From assembly GCA_005893305.1 (NCBI GenBank), contig VBOZ01000008.1:139172-203171 (forward strand): a stretch of DNA of 64,000 bases. Reading direction: 5' to 3'. The DNA comes from Candidatus Eisenbacteria bacterium. GTDB taxonomy: Bacteria > Eisenbacteria > RBG-16-71-46 > SZUA-252. Every line of letters starts with the position of its first letter. The stretch's first letter is position 1. Made by a program: the position numbers and the translations under genes. A model generated the notes under the pieces. The model made no database searches. It had not been told where the DNA came from and was given only the letters and a program-made list of their open reading frames with translations. Of the stretch, positions 54,532 to 63,132 are shown in pieces.

Positions 54532-54942
54532 TTAGCCATTGGTGAGTTGGAGCCCCAACAGGGCCGCCTTACCGTAGCCCTTGATGGTGTAGCTGCTGGT
54601 GGTAACCGGATTCGCGCCGTAGCGCCCTGGCGCCGCCGGATCGGCACCCCAGAGCGCGGCCTCGTCCACAACGCCGGTGAACGGGTTGGTAGGAAACGTG
54701 CCGCTCGGCATGTTCAACTTCACGGCTGCCGCGTCCGCCGCCACCGGATAGACGCCTGCGGTCTTGGTGGCGAAGTCTTCGATCGCGAGCTGGAAGCTGT
54801 GCATGTTCGCTTTCACGCTAGATTCGCGTGCGCGGTCCTGCATCGCGATGAAGTTCGGGATCGCAATCGCCGCGAGAATTCCGATGATGACGACCACGAT
54901 CATCAGCTCGATCAGCGTGAACCCCTTTGTATTCTTGAGCAT
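54532..54942 (-). CDS. pilA: type IV major pilin paralog 2
   Basis: 136 residues (GGGAGGT nine bases upstream). Leader MLKNTKG, cleaved before FTLIELMIVVVIIGILAAIA. YPVAADAAAVKLNMPSG and NPFTGVVDEAALWG are shared with the paralog; the surface segment PAAPGRYGANPVTTSS differs. First gene behind the sigma-54 promoter, so probably the better expressed copy. Confidence 0.93.
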   Translation of the reverse strand: MLKNTKGFTLIELMIVVVIIGILAAIAIPNFIAMQDRARESSVKANMHSFQLAIEDFATKTAGVYPVAADAAAVKLNMPSGTFPTNPFTGVVDEAALWGADPAAPGRYGANPVTTSSYTIKGYGKAALLGLQLTNG

Positions 54943-55014
54943 CGTTACCGCACCTCCCTTCGCCCCTGTCCTCCATGACTGGGCTGATGGCTTGACTCTT
55001 CACCGGGAGGTAAA

Positions 55015-55030
55015 AGCAACGTCTGTGCCA
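55015..55030 (-). promoter_or_regulatory. sigma-54 promoter of the pilA pair
   Basis: On the minus strand TGGCACAGACGTTGCT, matching TGGCACR-N4-TTGCW with consensus spacing and followed by TTTT. It lies 73 bases before the first pilA ATG. The adjacent pilR encodes the expected NtrC-type activator. Confidence 0.85.
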
Positions 55031-55157
55031 TGGTGCGATTCGGGGCGTGTCGCGGAGGCATCCGCAAGTGAAGCCTCGCGTTGCCGCCGAGGCACGAGAG
55101 AGCCGAGTTCGGCCTCCCGCGCTCTTCCGCGCAAGTTGCACACTGGGGACCCCGCAA

Positions 55158-55177
55158 TCCACATATTGCAATGTGGA
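55158..55177. promoter_or_regulatory. palindrome upstream of the pilA promoter, possible activator site
   Basis: TCCACAT, ATTGCA, ATGTGGA: perfect 7-bp arms, about 130-160 bases upstream of the sigma-54 start point, the range where NtrC-family proteins bind. It also lies just after the pilR stop and could act as a transcript-end hairpin, though no T-run follows. Confidence 0.4.
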
Positions 55178-55203
55178 AGGGGGTGCCGGTCAAAATGCGG
55201 CCG

Positions 55204-56586
55204 CTACAGCTCCGCTTCGATGCCGTCCTTCTCTTGAACCAGGCCGTAGGAGAGAAGCTTTCGGTAGAGCGTGGAGGGGTTGATCCCCAGGATCTCCGAG
55301 GCCCGCTTTTTCTGTCCGCTCGTATGGTGGAGCACCTTCATGATGTACTCCCGCTCGAGCTCGTCGAGCGTCATGGTCGGATTGTCGATCACGAGGCTCC
55401 CGCGCCCCTTGTTGCCCTGGAGCACCCGCTCCGGTAGATCCTCGGGAGTGATCACGCCGTTTTCCGTCAGGATCACCGCCCGCTCGATCACGTTTTCCAG
55501 CTCCCGCACGTTGCCCGGCCAGTCGTACGCGAGCAGCGCGTCGCGGGTCTCCTTGTTGAGCGTCTTGGGCTCCTTGCCGACGGTCAGCTTTTTCAGGAAG
55601 TGCTCGACCATCTCCTCGATGTCTTCCTTCCGCTCCCGAAGGGCCGGCAAGCGGATCTGGATCACGTTGAGCCGGTAGAAGAGGTCCGCCCGGAAGCGGT
55701 TCTCCGAGACCGCCCGCTCGAGATCGGCGTTCGTCGCGGCGATGAGCCTCACGTCGATCTTGCGCGGCTTGGTTCCCCCGACGGGGATGATCTCCCGCTC
55801 CTGAAGCGCCCGGAGCAGCTTGACCTGCGTCGCGGGCAGCGTCTCTCCCACTTCGTCCAGGAAGAAGGAGCCGCCGCCGGCCACCGCGAGGAGTCCCTCC
55901 TGGTCTCGCACCGCCCCCGTGAAGGAGCCCTTCACGTGACCGAACAGGTTCGACTCGAGCAAATCTTTAGGGAGCGCCCCGCAGTTGATCGAGACGAACG
56001 GGCCGTCGGCCCGCAGGCTCAGGTAGTGGATCCGCTTCGCGATCAGCTCTTTCCCGGTGCCGCTCTCCCCGACGATCAGGATCGTCGAGTCGGAATCAGC
56101 CACCTTCTCCACGAGCTTCAGGACCTTCTGGATCTGCTCGCTGTGGCCGATGATCTCCTTCGTGTCGTCGGTTTTCTTCAGCTGGCGCTTCAGGAGGACG
56201 TTCTCCGACTGAACGCGCCGCATCGCGAGCGCGTTCTTGATGACCAGCCGGATCTCGTCGTTCTTGGCGCTCTTCTCGAGGTACTGGAAGGCGCCCCGGT
56301 TCAGGGCGTCGATCGCCGATTTCTGGGAAGCGAATGCCGTTCGGATGACAACCGGGATGCTCGAGTCGATCTTCTTGACGCCGGAAAGGACCCCGAGTCC
56401 GTCAATCTCGCCGGGCATCTTGATGTCGGTGACCACGACGTCGAAATTCTCCTCCTCCGCCTTCTGCAGGGCATCCCGGCCGGAGCGGGCCACGTGTACC
56501 TCGTAGCCCTCCTTGGAGAGGAGGATCGAGAGAAACTGAACCATGCTCTCTTCGTCGTCTACGATCAGGATCTTCTCGCCGGCCAC
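55204..56586 (-). CDS. pilR: NtrC-family sigma-54 response regulator PilR
   Basis: 460 residues. Receiver domain (ILIVDDEESM, phospho-Asp in VVVTDIKMPG), AAA+ domain with Walker A GESGTGKE, the sigma-54 contact loop as GSFTGA (usual GAFTGA), Walker B GGSFFLDEVGE, and a Fis-type HTH (KKRASEILGINPSTLYRKL). It activates sigma-54 promoters; the pilA, pilM and pilB promoters here are likely targets. Directly after pilS. Confidence 0.94.
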   Translation of the reverse strand: MAGEKILIVDDEESMVQFLSILLSKEGYEVHVARSGRDALQKAEEENFDVVVTDIKMPGEIDGLGVLSGVKKIDSSIPVVIRTAFASQKSAIDALNRGAFQYLEKSAKNDEIRLVIKNALAMRRVQSENVLLKRQLKKTDDTKEIIGHSEQIQKVLKLVEKVADSDSTILIVGESGTGKELIAKRIHYLSLRADGPFVSINCGALPKDLLESNLFGHVKGSFTGAVRDQEGLLAVAGGGSFFLDEVGETLPATQVKLLRALQEREIIPVGGTKPRKIDVRLIAATNADLERAVSENRFRADLFYRLNVIQIRLPALRERKEDIEEMVEHFLKKLTVGKEPKTLNKETRDALLAYDWPGNVRELENVIERAVILTENGVITPEDLPERVLQGNKGRGSLVIDNPTMTLDELEREYIMKVLHHTSGQKKRASEILGINPSTLYRKLLSYGLVQEKDGIEAEL

Positions 56587-56611
56587 AGGACCACCCTCGC
56601 TCTAGATAGAG

Positions 56612-58369
56612 TTACGCCGCGTGCGCGACGCTTCGCGCCGGATTGTCGGCCTGCGGCAACCACAGACGCATCGTGGTCCCCTCACCGATCCGGCTCTCGA
56701 CCTCAAAGTTTCCGCCATGGCGCTCTACGATCCGGTTGGCGATCGCCAGACCCAGACCGGTCCCGCCCTGCTTCGTTGAGAAAAACGGCTCGAATACCTG
56801 CGCGACGTCCTTGTCGCCGATCCCCGTCCCCGTGTCCGCGACTTCCATCACGACGCGCGGCCCCCCCGCTCGTCCCCAGGCGCCGGGCGTCCGCCGCTCT
56901 TCGCGGATCCGCACCGTCACGTTGCCCGTTCCCTCGATGGCCTCGAAGGCGTTGATCAGGAGATTCGTCATCACCTGCTTCATCTGGTCGAAGTCCGCGC
57001 GGACCCAGACCGGCACGTTCGGACCCTCGAGCAAAACCTTCTTTCCCTTCCCGGCGCTTTCGTGCCGGCGCGCGATCTCGATCGATTCGGACGCCAGGGC
57101 CGCCAGCTCGACCTTCTCGGTCTTGAGCGGGCGCTCCCGCGCGTACTCGAGCAGCTCCGAGACGAACCGCTCGAGCCGCTCCGACTCCCGCACGACCAGG
57201 TCCAGGAGCCGCGCGTTCTCTCCCTCGACGTGGAGCTCCTTCTGAAGCACCTCGACCGAGCCGGTGATCGGGTTGAGACAGTTCCGGATCTCGTGCGCGA
57301 TGCCGGCCGAGAGCTCCCCGATCGCCGCCAGGGTCTCCCCGCGGCGGATGCGATCCTCGAGGGCCTTCACCTCCGAGAGATCCTGGAAGAGCGCGATCAC
57401 TCCGCGCCGCTCCCCGGATGCGCCCAGGAGAAGGCTCGTCGAGATTCCCAGCGGCACCGTTCGGCCGTTCGCGGTCAGCACCGTCACCTCGTATCGAGTC
57501 CCTTCCGTGCCCCGCTCCAACGCTTCACGGAGCCGTGTCGAGAACGCTTCGAGCCCCGGCCCGAACGTCTCCAGATAGTGGCGTCCTTGCACCGCCTTGG
57601 TCGGCACCGCCAGGATCTCGGATGCCGCCCGGTTCCAGTGCCGCACCGAGCCGCCTGCGTCGATCGTCGCGAGCCCGCTCGAGAGGTTCTCGAGAATCGT
57701 CTCCGTATCGAACAGTGCCCGGTTCAGCTGGGCCCGCGCCTCGTCCAGCGCCAGCCTGCCCTCGCGGAGCGACCGCCCGATCGCGCCGCCGATCGCCCCC
57801 ACGATGAAGAGGAGCGGCAGATACAGGATCAGACGGAGCCGGAGCGCCGGCTCGCTCAACCGCTCGGTCAGCCCGTACGCCATCGGCGGCACCATCCCGC
57901 CGACCTCGGCCACGTAGAACGCTCCGTACGCCAACCCGGCCGCGGCCGCGAAGAGGAGCCCGCCCCTCACGGTGAGAAAGATCCCGCCCATCAGAGGCGC
58001 CAGCAGGAAGAGCGGCGCGAACTGGCTGGACGTCCCCCCGGTGAAGAGGAGGAGATACGAGATCACCGCGACGTCGACCAGGAACTGCGTCGTGAGAAGG
58101 GCGTTCACCTCCGCCCCGCTCTTCGCCGCGTGGTGGTACGCCACGGCCAGCCCCGCCGAGAGCGCCACCAAGAACACGAACGGGTAATGCCGAGTCAGGC
58201 TCAGGCCGGTGTCCGAGAACGCGACGGCCATCGCGGCCACCAGCGTGATGAGCGCCATGCGGCCGAGAATGACCGCCTTCACCGCCTCGCGAAGCCGCGG
58301 TTCCCCATCCGCCTTCGTTGTCGGGCCGGATCCGGCCTGCGGGCGACTATTTCCCCCCAGCGACCACAT
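56612..58369 (-). CDS. pilS: sensor histidine kinase PilS
   Basis: 585 residues. Six hydrophobic helices (about 35-190), a PAS domain (about 225-335), HisKA with GIAHEIRNCLNPITG (intact His), and an ATPase domain with NLLINAFEAIEG, DTGTGIG and GGTGLGLAIANRIVERHGG. It phosphorylates PilR, in other bacteria in response to pilin level in the membrane. Overlaps the end of pilC by 23 bases; a later start is possible. Confidence 0.92.
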   Translation of the reverse strand: MWSLGGNSRPQAGSGPTTKADGEPRLREAVKAVILGRMALITLVAAMAVAFSDTGLSLTRHYPFVFLVALSAGLAVAYHHAAKSGAEVNALLTTQFLVDVAVISYLLLFTGGTSSQFAPLFLLAPLMGGIFLTVRGGLLFAAAAGLAYGAFYVAEVGGMVPPMAYGLTERLSEPALRLRLILYLPLLFIVGAIGGAIGRSLREGRLALDEARAQLNRALFDTETILENLSSGLATIDAGGSVRHWNRAASEILAVPTKAVQGRHYLETFGPGLEAFSTRLREALERGTEGTRYEVTVLTANGRTVPLGISTSLLLGASGERRGVIALFQDLSEVKALEDRIRRGETLAAIGELSAGIAHEIRNCLNPITGSVEVLQKELHVEGENARLLDLVVRESERLERFVSELLEYARERPLKTEKVELAALASESIEIARRHESAGKGKKVLLEGPNVPVWVRADFDQMKQVMTNLLINAFEAIEGTGNVTVRIREERRTPGAWGRAGGPRVVMEVADTGTGIGDKDVAQVFEPFFSTKQGGTGLGLAIANRIVERHGGNFEVESRIGEGTTMRLWLPQADNPARSVAHAA

Positions 58370-59570
58370 TGATCAGCTTGAACATCGGCAGATACATGGC
58401 GACGACCATGCCGCCGATCACCGAGCCCATGAAGATGATCATCATCGGCTCGATCAGCGAGGTGAGCGAGTCGACCGCGGTATCCACCTCGTCGTCGTAG
58501 AAGTCGGCGATGCGAGTCAGCATGTCGTCCAGCGCTCCGGTCTCCTCGCCAACGGAGATCATCTGCACCACCATCGGCGGGAAGACGTTCGATTGACGGA
58601 GCGGGGCGGAGATCGTCTCCCCTTCGCGGATGCTCGCGCGCGCGGCCATGATCGCTTCCTGAATCACCCGGTTGCCCGCGGTCCTCGCGGTGATCTCGAG
58701 GCCGGTCAAGATCGGGACGCCCGAGGAGATCAGCGTGCCCAGCGTCCGCGTGAACCGCGCCACGGCCCCCTTCCGGAGAACGTCGCCGAGCACGGGCAGC
58801 CCGAGGAGAAACTTGTCGATCTGGAAATGCCCCCCCTCGGTGGCGTAGTAGCGCCGGAGCCCGACGGTCACGCCGATGATTCCGCCGAGAAGCATCCACC
58901 AGTACCCGCGGAGAAAGTCCGAGAGCATCATCACGATCTTCGTCGGGAGGGGCAGATCGCCGCCGAAGGCGACGAAGATCTTGGCGAAGGTGGGGATGAT
59001 GAAGATGAGCATGAAGGTCGTGGCCAGACACGCGACGGTCATGACCACGGCCGGATAGACCATCGCGCCCTGGACCTTCCGGCGCAGCGCCTCCGCCTTC
59101 TCGATGAAGGTCGCGAGCCGCTGGAGGATGTCGTCCAAAATACCTCCCGCTTCGCCCGCTTCGACCATGTTCACGAACAGCTCGTCGAACGCGTCCTTGT
59201 TCTCCTTCTTCGCGAGCGCCTCGGCCAGCGTAGTGCCCGCCTCGACGTCGCGCATCGTCTGACCGATGATGGTCCGGAACGTTGCCTGCTCGGTCTGCTT
59301 GGAGAGGATGTCGAGGCACTGGACCAGGGGAAGCCCCGCGTTGATCATCGTCGCGAACTGGCGCGTGAAGATCGCCAGATCCCGCGTGCTCACGACCGGG
59401 CCGAATTGGGGGATGTTGAGCTTGATCTCCCCCCGCTTCTCGCGAACCGACGTGACGATGATCCGCTTCTTCCGGAGCGCGGAGAGCGCCTCGTCCTGGG
59501 AGTCGGTCGTGACCTCCCCGGTCTGGATCTCTCCCGCTAGGGTCCGGCCTTTCCAAACGTAAACGGGCAC
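58347..59570 (-). CDS. pilC: type IV pilus inner-membrane platform protein PilC
   Basis: 407 residues. Two GspF/PilC repeats (FTRQFATMINAGLPLVQCLDI; FTRTLGTLISSGVPILTGLEI), each ending near membrane helices, and the terminal LIEPMMIIFMGSVIGGMVVAMYLPMF. It is the rotor on which PilB and PilT act. 21 bases after pilT. Confidence 0.96.
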   Translation of the reverse strand: MPVYVWKGRTLAGEIQTGEVTTDSQDEALSALRKKRIIVTSVREKRGEIKLNIPQFGPVVSTRDLAIFTRQFATMINAGLPLVQCLDILSKQTEQATFRTIIGQTMRDVEAGTTLAEALAKKENKDAFDELFVNMVEAGEAGGILDDILQRLATFIEKAEALRRKVQGAMVYPAVVMTVACLATTFMLIFIIPTFAKIFVAFGGDLPLPTKIVMMLSDFLRGYWWMLLGGIIGVTVGLRRYYATEGGHFQIDKFLLGLPVLGDVLRKGAVARFTRTLGTLISSGVPILTGLEITARTAGNRVIQEAIMAARASIREGETISAPLRQSNVFPPMVVQMISVGEETGALDDMLTRIADFYDDEVDTAVDSLTSLIEPMMIIFMGSVIGGMVVAMYLPMFKLINVVAGGK

Positions 59571-59591
59571 GACGATTCCCCCTTGGCTCCG

Positions 59592-60674
59592 CTAGTAGGC
59601 GTTGATGTTGACGCCGACCTTCTCGAGCATGCCTTCGAGCTCCTTCACGTCGGAGCTGCGTCCCAGCGCCTCGTCCAGCGAGATGTGCTTGTTCGTGTAC
59701 GCCTGGAAGAGACCCTGGTTCATCGTCTGCATTCCGTGCTTCGTTCCGGCCTGCATGAGGCTGTAGATCTGGTGCGTCTTCCGCTCCCGGATGACCGCCC
59801 GAACGGCCGGCGTGCAGAGAAGCATCTCGGCCACCATCACGCGGCCGGGACCCTTCGCTCTCGGAATGAGCTGCTGTGTGATCACCGCCTCGAGAACGAA
59901 GGCGAGCTGCGAGAGCACCTGCTGCTGCTGGCCCGATGGAAACGCGTCGACCATTCGGTTGATCGATTCGTACGCGGAGTTCGTATGCAGGGTCGCGAGG
60001 ACCAGATGACCCGTCTCGGCGATCGTCAGGGCCGCGGCGATCGTCTCCAGATCGCGCATTTCTCCGATCAGAATCACGTCGGGATCCTGACGGAGGACGT
60101 ACTTGAGAGCCGTGGCGAAGGTGGTCGTGTCGGAGTTGATCTCGCGCTGGTGGACGATGCACTTCTTGTGGTGATGGACGTACTCGATCGGATCCTCGAT
60201 CGTGATGATGTGCCCCGCCCTCGTGGTGTTGATCAGGTCGATCATCGCCGCGAGCGTGGTCGATTTGCCGCTTCCGGTCGGGCCCGTGACGAGGATGAGC
60301 CCCTTCTGCTTCAGCGTGAGATCCCGGATCACCTTCGACAGACCCAGCGTCTCGCAGGAGAGGATCTCGTACGGAATCTGGCGAATGGCCACCGAGGTGA
60401 CCCCGCGCTGGAGGTAGACGTTCGCGCGAAACCGGCTCAGGCCGGGCACTCCGAACGAGAGATCCAGCTCCTTGGTCGTTTCGAACCGCTTCCGCTGCTC
60501 TTCCGTGAGCACGCTGTACGCCAGCTGCTGCGTGAGCTGCGGCGTGAGAGGCGGGTGCGCCATCGGCAGGATCGAGCCGTCGATGCGGACCTGGGGCGGA
60601 ACTCCGGCGGAAATATGAAGATCCGAGGCCCTCATCTTGATCATCTCGTCCAGCAGTTGACGCAATGAAACCAT
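59592..60674 (-). CDS. pilT: pilus retraction ATPase PilT
   Basis: 360 residues. MRASDLHISAG, Walker A GPTGSGKST, ITIEDPIEYVHHHKKCIVHQRE (Asp box), GEMRDLETIAAALTIAETGHLV (Walker B) and the C-terminal AIRE-like motif region. It depolymerises pili, driving twitching and DNA uptake. Between pilB and pilC. Confidence 0.96.
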   Translation of the reverse strand: MVSLRQLLDEMIKMRASDLHISAGVPPQVRIDGSILPMAHPPLTPQLTQQLAYSVLTEEQRKRFETTKELDLSFGVPGLSRFRANVYLQRGVTSVAIRQIPYEILSCETLGLSKVIRDLTLKQKGLILVTGPTGSGKSTTLAAMIDLINTTRAGHIITIEDPIEYVHHHKKCIVHQREINSDTTTFATALKYVLRQDPDVILIGEMRDLETIAAALTIAETGHLVLATLHTNSAYESINRMVDAFPSGQQQQVLSQLAFVLEAVITQQLIPRAKGPGRVMVAEMLLCTPAVRAVIRERKTHQIYSLMQAGTKHGMQTMNQGLFQAYTNKHISLDEALGRSSDVKELEGMLEKVGVNINAY

Positions 60675-60708
60675 GTTTTCCTCCCTGACGCGGAGCGCTC
60701 CGGCGCGG

Positions 60709-62463
60709 CTAGCGGTCGGCCGCGGTCTCCTTCAGCACTTCTTCGGCGGTCGTAATGCCATTCTTTAACTTGATTAGGCCATCCATTCGGAGCGTCAGCA
60801 TTCCCTCGGTCACCGCCTGCTTCTTGATCGTGCTGGTCGACGAGCGGTCGAGAATCATGTCGCGGATCTTGGGAGAGACCGGCATCACCTCGTAGACGCC
60901 GAGGCGTCCCTTGTATCCGGTGTTGTTGCAGTCGACGCAGCCTTTACCCTCTTTGAACGCCACCTTGCGGGCCTCCTCTTCGGGGATGCCCAGCTCCCGC
61001 AGGACCTCGGCGTGGAGCTTCACGTCCGACTTGCACGAGACGCAGACCTTGCGCAGGAGTCGCTGCGCCATGATGAGGTTCGTCGAGGACGCGACGAGGA
61101 ACGGCTCGATCCCCATGTCGATCATTCGGTTGATCGTCGAGGGGGCGTCGTTGGTGTGGAGGGTGGAGAGGACCAGGTGGCCCGTGAGAGCCGCCTTGAC
61201 CGCGATCGATCCCGTATCGATGTCCCGGATTTCTCCCACCATGATGATGTTGGGGTCCTGTCGCAGGAACGCGCGCAGGGCCGCCGAGAAGGTCAAGCCG
61301 ACCGCCTCGTTCACGAGGACCTGGTTGATCCCTTCCAGGTTGTACTCGACCGGGTCCTCGGAGGTCATGATGTTGACCTCGGGCTGGTTGATCTTGGAGA
61401 GCGCCGAGTAGAGCGTCGTCGTCTTTCCGCTTCCGGTCGGGCCCGTGACGAGCACCATCCCGTACGGCTGCGCGATCGCGTGCGTGAACTCCTTGAGCGC
61501 CGACTCCTGGAACCCGAGCTTGTTGAGATCGATGTTCAGGTTCCCCTTGTCGAGAATTCGCATCACGACCTTCTCTCCGTAGATCGTCGGAAGGCTCGAG
61601 ACGCGGAGATCGATGGAGCGGCCGAGGAGGCGCAGCTTGATGCGGCCGTCCTGAGGGACCCGGCGCTCGGCGATGTCCAGATCGGCCATGATCTTGAGAC
61701 GCGAGGTGATCGCGGCCTTCATCCGGAACGGCGGCGACATCATCTCGTAGAGGGTGCCGTCGATCCGGAAGCGGACGCGCAGGGTCCGCTCGTAGGGCTC
61801 GATGTGGATGTCGCTCGCTCCCTTGCGGACCGCGTCCGAGATGAGCGAGTTGACCAGTTTGACGACGGGGGCCTGCTCCGCTTCTCCGAGGAGGGCGACA
61901 TCCGGCGTGTCGTCGACCGTCTCCTCGATGACCTCGATCTCGTCTTCCATCCCCCGCATCACGGTCTCGAAGCTGGCAGCCGAGTCGTACGCCTTGTCGA
62001 TGGCCTTCTTGATCGCCGACTCCGACGCGACGCACGGCTGCACCTCGCATCCGGTGATGAACTTGATGTCGTCGAGCGCGAAGATGTTCGATGGATTCGC
62101 CATCGCGACCGTGAGGCGGCGGCCGGTCCGGGAAACGGGGACGACCTGGAACTTGTTCGCGACGTCGCCGGGGATGAGCTTCACCACGGCGGGGTCCGGC
62201 GCGAAATTGGTCAGGTCGACGGCGGGCACGCCGTATAGCTCGGAGAGGAACTTGGAGAGGTCGTCTTCCTTGACGGCGCCGAGCTTGATGAGGGCGGACA
62301 TGAGGTTGCCGCCGCCGGTCTTGACCTGAAGCTGGGCTTTCTGCAGCGCCTCAGGCGTGATGACGTGTGCTTCCAGCAGCTTGAGGCCTATGTTTTCCTG
62401 CTGCACGTTTCCGGCCCTCGATGTCGATGCTTGCGTGGAGGCGAGTTCCCGTGATGGAGGCAT
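60709..62463 (-). CDS. pilB: pilus extension ATPase PilB
   Basis: 584 residues. N-terminal MshEN domain (LLEAHVITPEALQKAQL), Walker A GPTGSGKTT, ILTSEDP-type IMTSEDPVEYNLEG, GEIRDIDTGSIAVKAALTGH, and a tetra-Cys zinc site (CVSC ... CVDC). It powers pilus polymerisation. Start ATG 62463 has no clear ribosome site; GTG at codon 20 is possible. A sigma-54 promoter lies right upstream. Confidence 0.95.
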   Translation of the reverse strand: MPPSRELASTQASTSRAGNVQQENIGLKLLEAHVITPEALQKAQLQVKTGGGNLMSALIKLGAVKEDDLSKFLSELYGVPAVDLTNFAPDPAVVKLIPGDVANKFQVVPVSRTGRRLTVAMANPSNIFALDDIKFITGCEVQPCVASESAIKKAIDKAYDSAASFETVMRGMEDEIEVIEETVDDTPDVALLGEAEQAPVVKLVNSLISDAVRKGASDIHIEPYERTLRVRFRIDGTLYEMMSPPFRMKAAITSRLKIMADLDIAERRVPQDGRIKLRLLGRSIDLRVSSLPTIYGEKVVMRILDKGNLNIDLNKLGFQESALKEFTHAIAQPYGMVLVTGPTGSGKTTTLYSALSKINQPEVNIMTSEDPVEYNLEGINQVLVNEAVGLTFSAALRAFLRQDPNIIMVGEIRDIDTGSIAVKAALTGHLVLSTLHTNDAPSTINRMIDMGIEPFLVASSTNLIMAQRLLRKVCVSCKSDVKLHAEVLRELGIPEEEARKVAFKEGKGCVDCNNTGYKGRLGVYEVMPVSPKIRDMILDRSSTSTIKKQAVTEGMLTLRMDGLIKLKNGITTAEEVLKETAADR

Positions 62464-62484
62464 GGGAATGGCCGTGAGACGTTT

Positions 62485-62500
62485 CGCAAGAGGGGTGCCA
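62485..62500 (-). promoter_or_regulatory. sigma-54 promoter of pilB
   Basis: On the minus strand TGGCACCCCTCTTGCG: TGGCAC and TTGC with consensus spacing, 22 bases before the pilB ATG, giving a very short leader (about 12 bases). This would argue for a start codon further inside pilB. The rest of 62464-62625 holds nothing I can identify. Confidence 0.7.
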
Positions 62501-62625
62501 TAGGGAGCTTGGAAGCGCCCGATCGGATCGATCGCGCGCGTTACGAGGGTCTTAGAGGGGTCGCGGGGGAGTCGATTATCGCCCGGCGCGATGCAGACCG
62601 CCGGATTCTTTGCAGAATGCCCTGC

Positions 62626-63123
62626 TCAGTTCGCGATCGGCGATCCGGAATCGGCCGCCCCGGCCGGCGTCGAAAGGTAGGGTCGGATCCGCTCCAGCGT
62701 CCGAGGGCCGATACCCTTTACGCGAAGGAGCGCCTCCGGGGTCCCGTACGGGCCGCGCTCGGCGCGGTCCGCCAGAATCCTGGCGGCGAGGCCAGGGCCG
62801 ATCCCGGGAAGCCGCTCCAGCTCCCGCGCCGTCGCCCGATCGAGGTCGATCCGGGACGGGACGAGCGACGGCCCGCGGTCGAAAGCCCGGCCGCCGGCTT
62901 CGCGCCCGCGCCGGAGCGGGCCTCCACCGCTGACGGAGTCCGTCGGCGTATCAGCGGAGACGCCGGGAGCCGCGTTCCGCGCGGCCGCATCCCGGGACTC
63001 CAAATCGGCCACGATGTCCTCGAATCGGGATTCGTGCGACCGTCTCCACTCCCGAAACGCGCTGCCCGCCAGGAGCGATACGAGGACGAACACGAGCCCG
63101 GCCCGCATCTCCCGTCCCCACAT
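62626..63123 (-). CDS. comEA: ComEA-type helix-hairpin-helix DNA-binding protein
   Basis: 165 residues. N-terminal membrane anchor (MRAGLVFVLVSLLAG), a linker, then a C-terminal double HhH: RIDLDRATARELERLPGIGP and LLRVKGIGPRTLERIRPYL. ComEA binds incoming DNA in the periplasm and pulls it through the PilQ channel. Next to pilB. Confidence 0.9.
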   Translation of the reverse strand: MWGREMRAGLVFVLVSLLAGSAFREWRRSHESRFEDIVADLESRDAAARNAAPGVSADTPTDSVSGGGPLRRGREAGGRAFDRGPSLVPSRIDLDRATARELERLPGIGPGLAARILADRAERGPYGTPEALLRVKGIGPRTLERIRPYLSTPAGAADSGSPIAN

Positions 63124-63132
63124 CCCCGCCCC

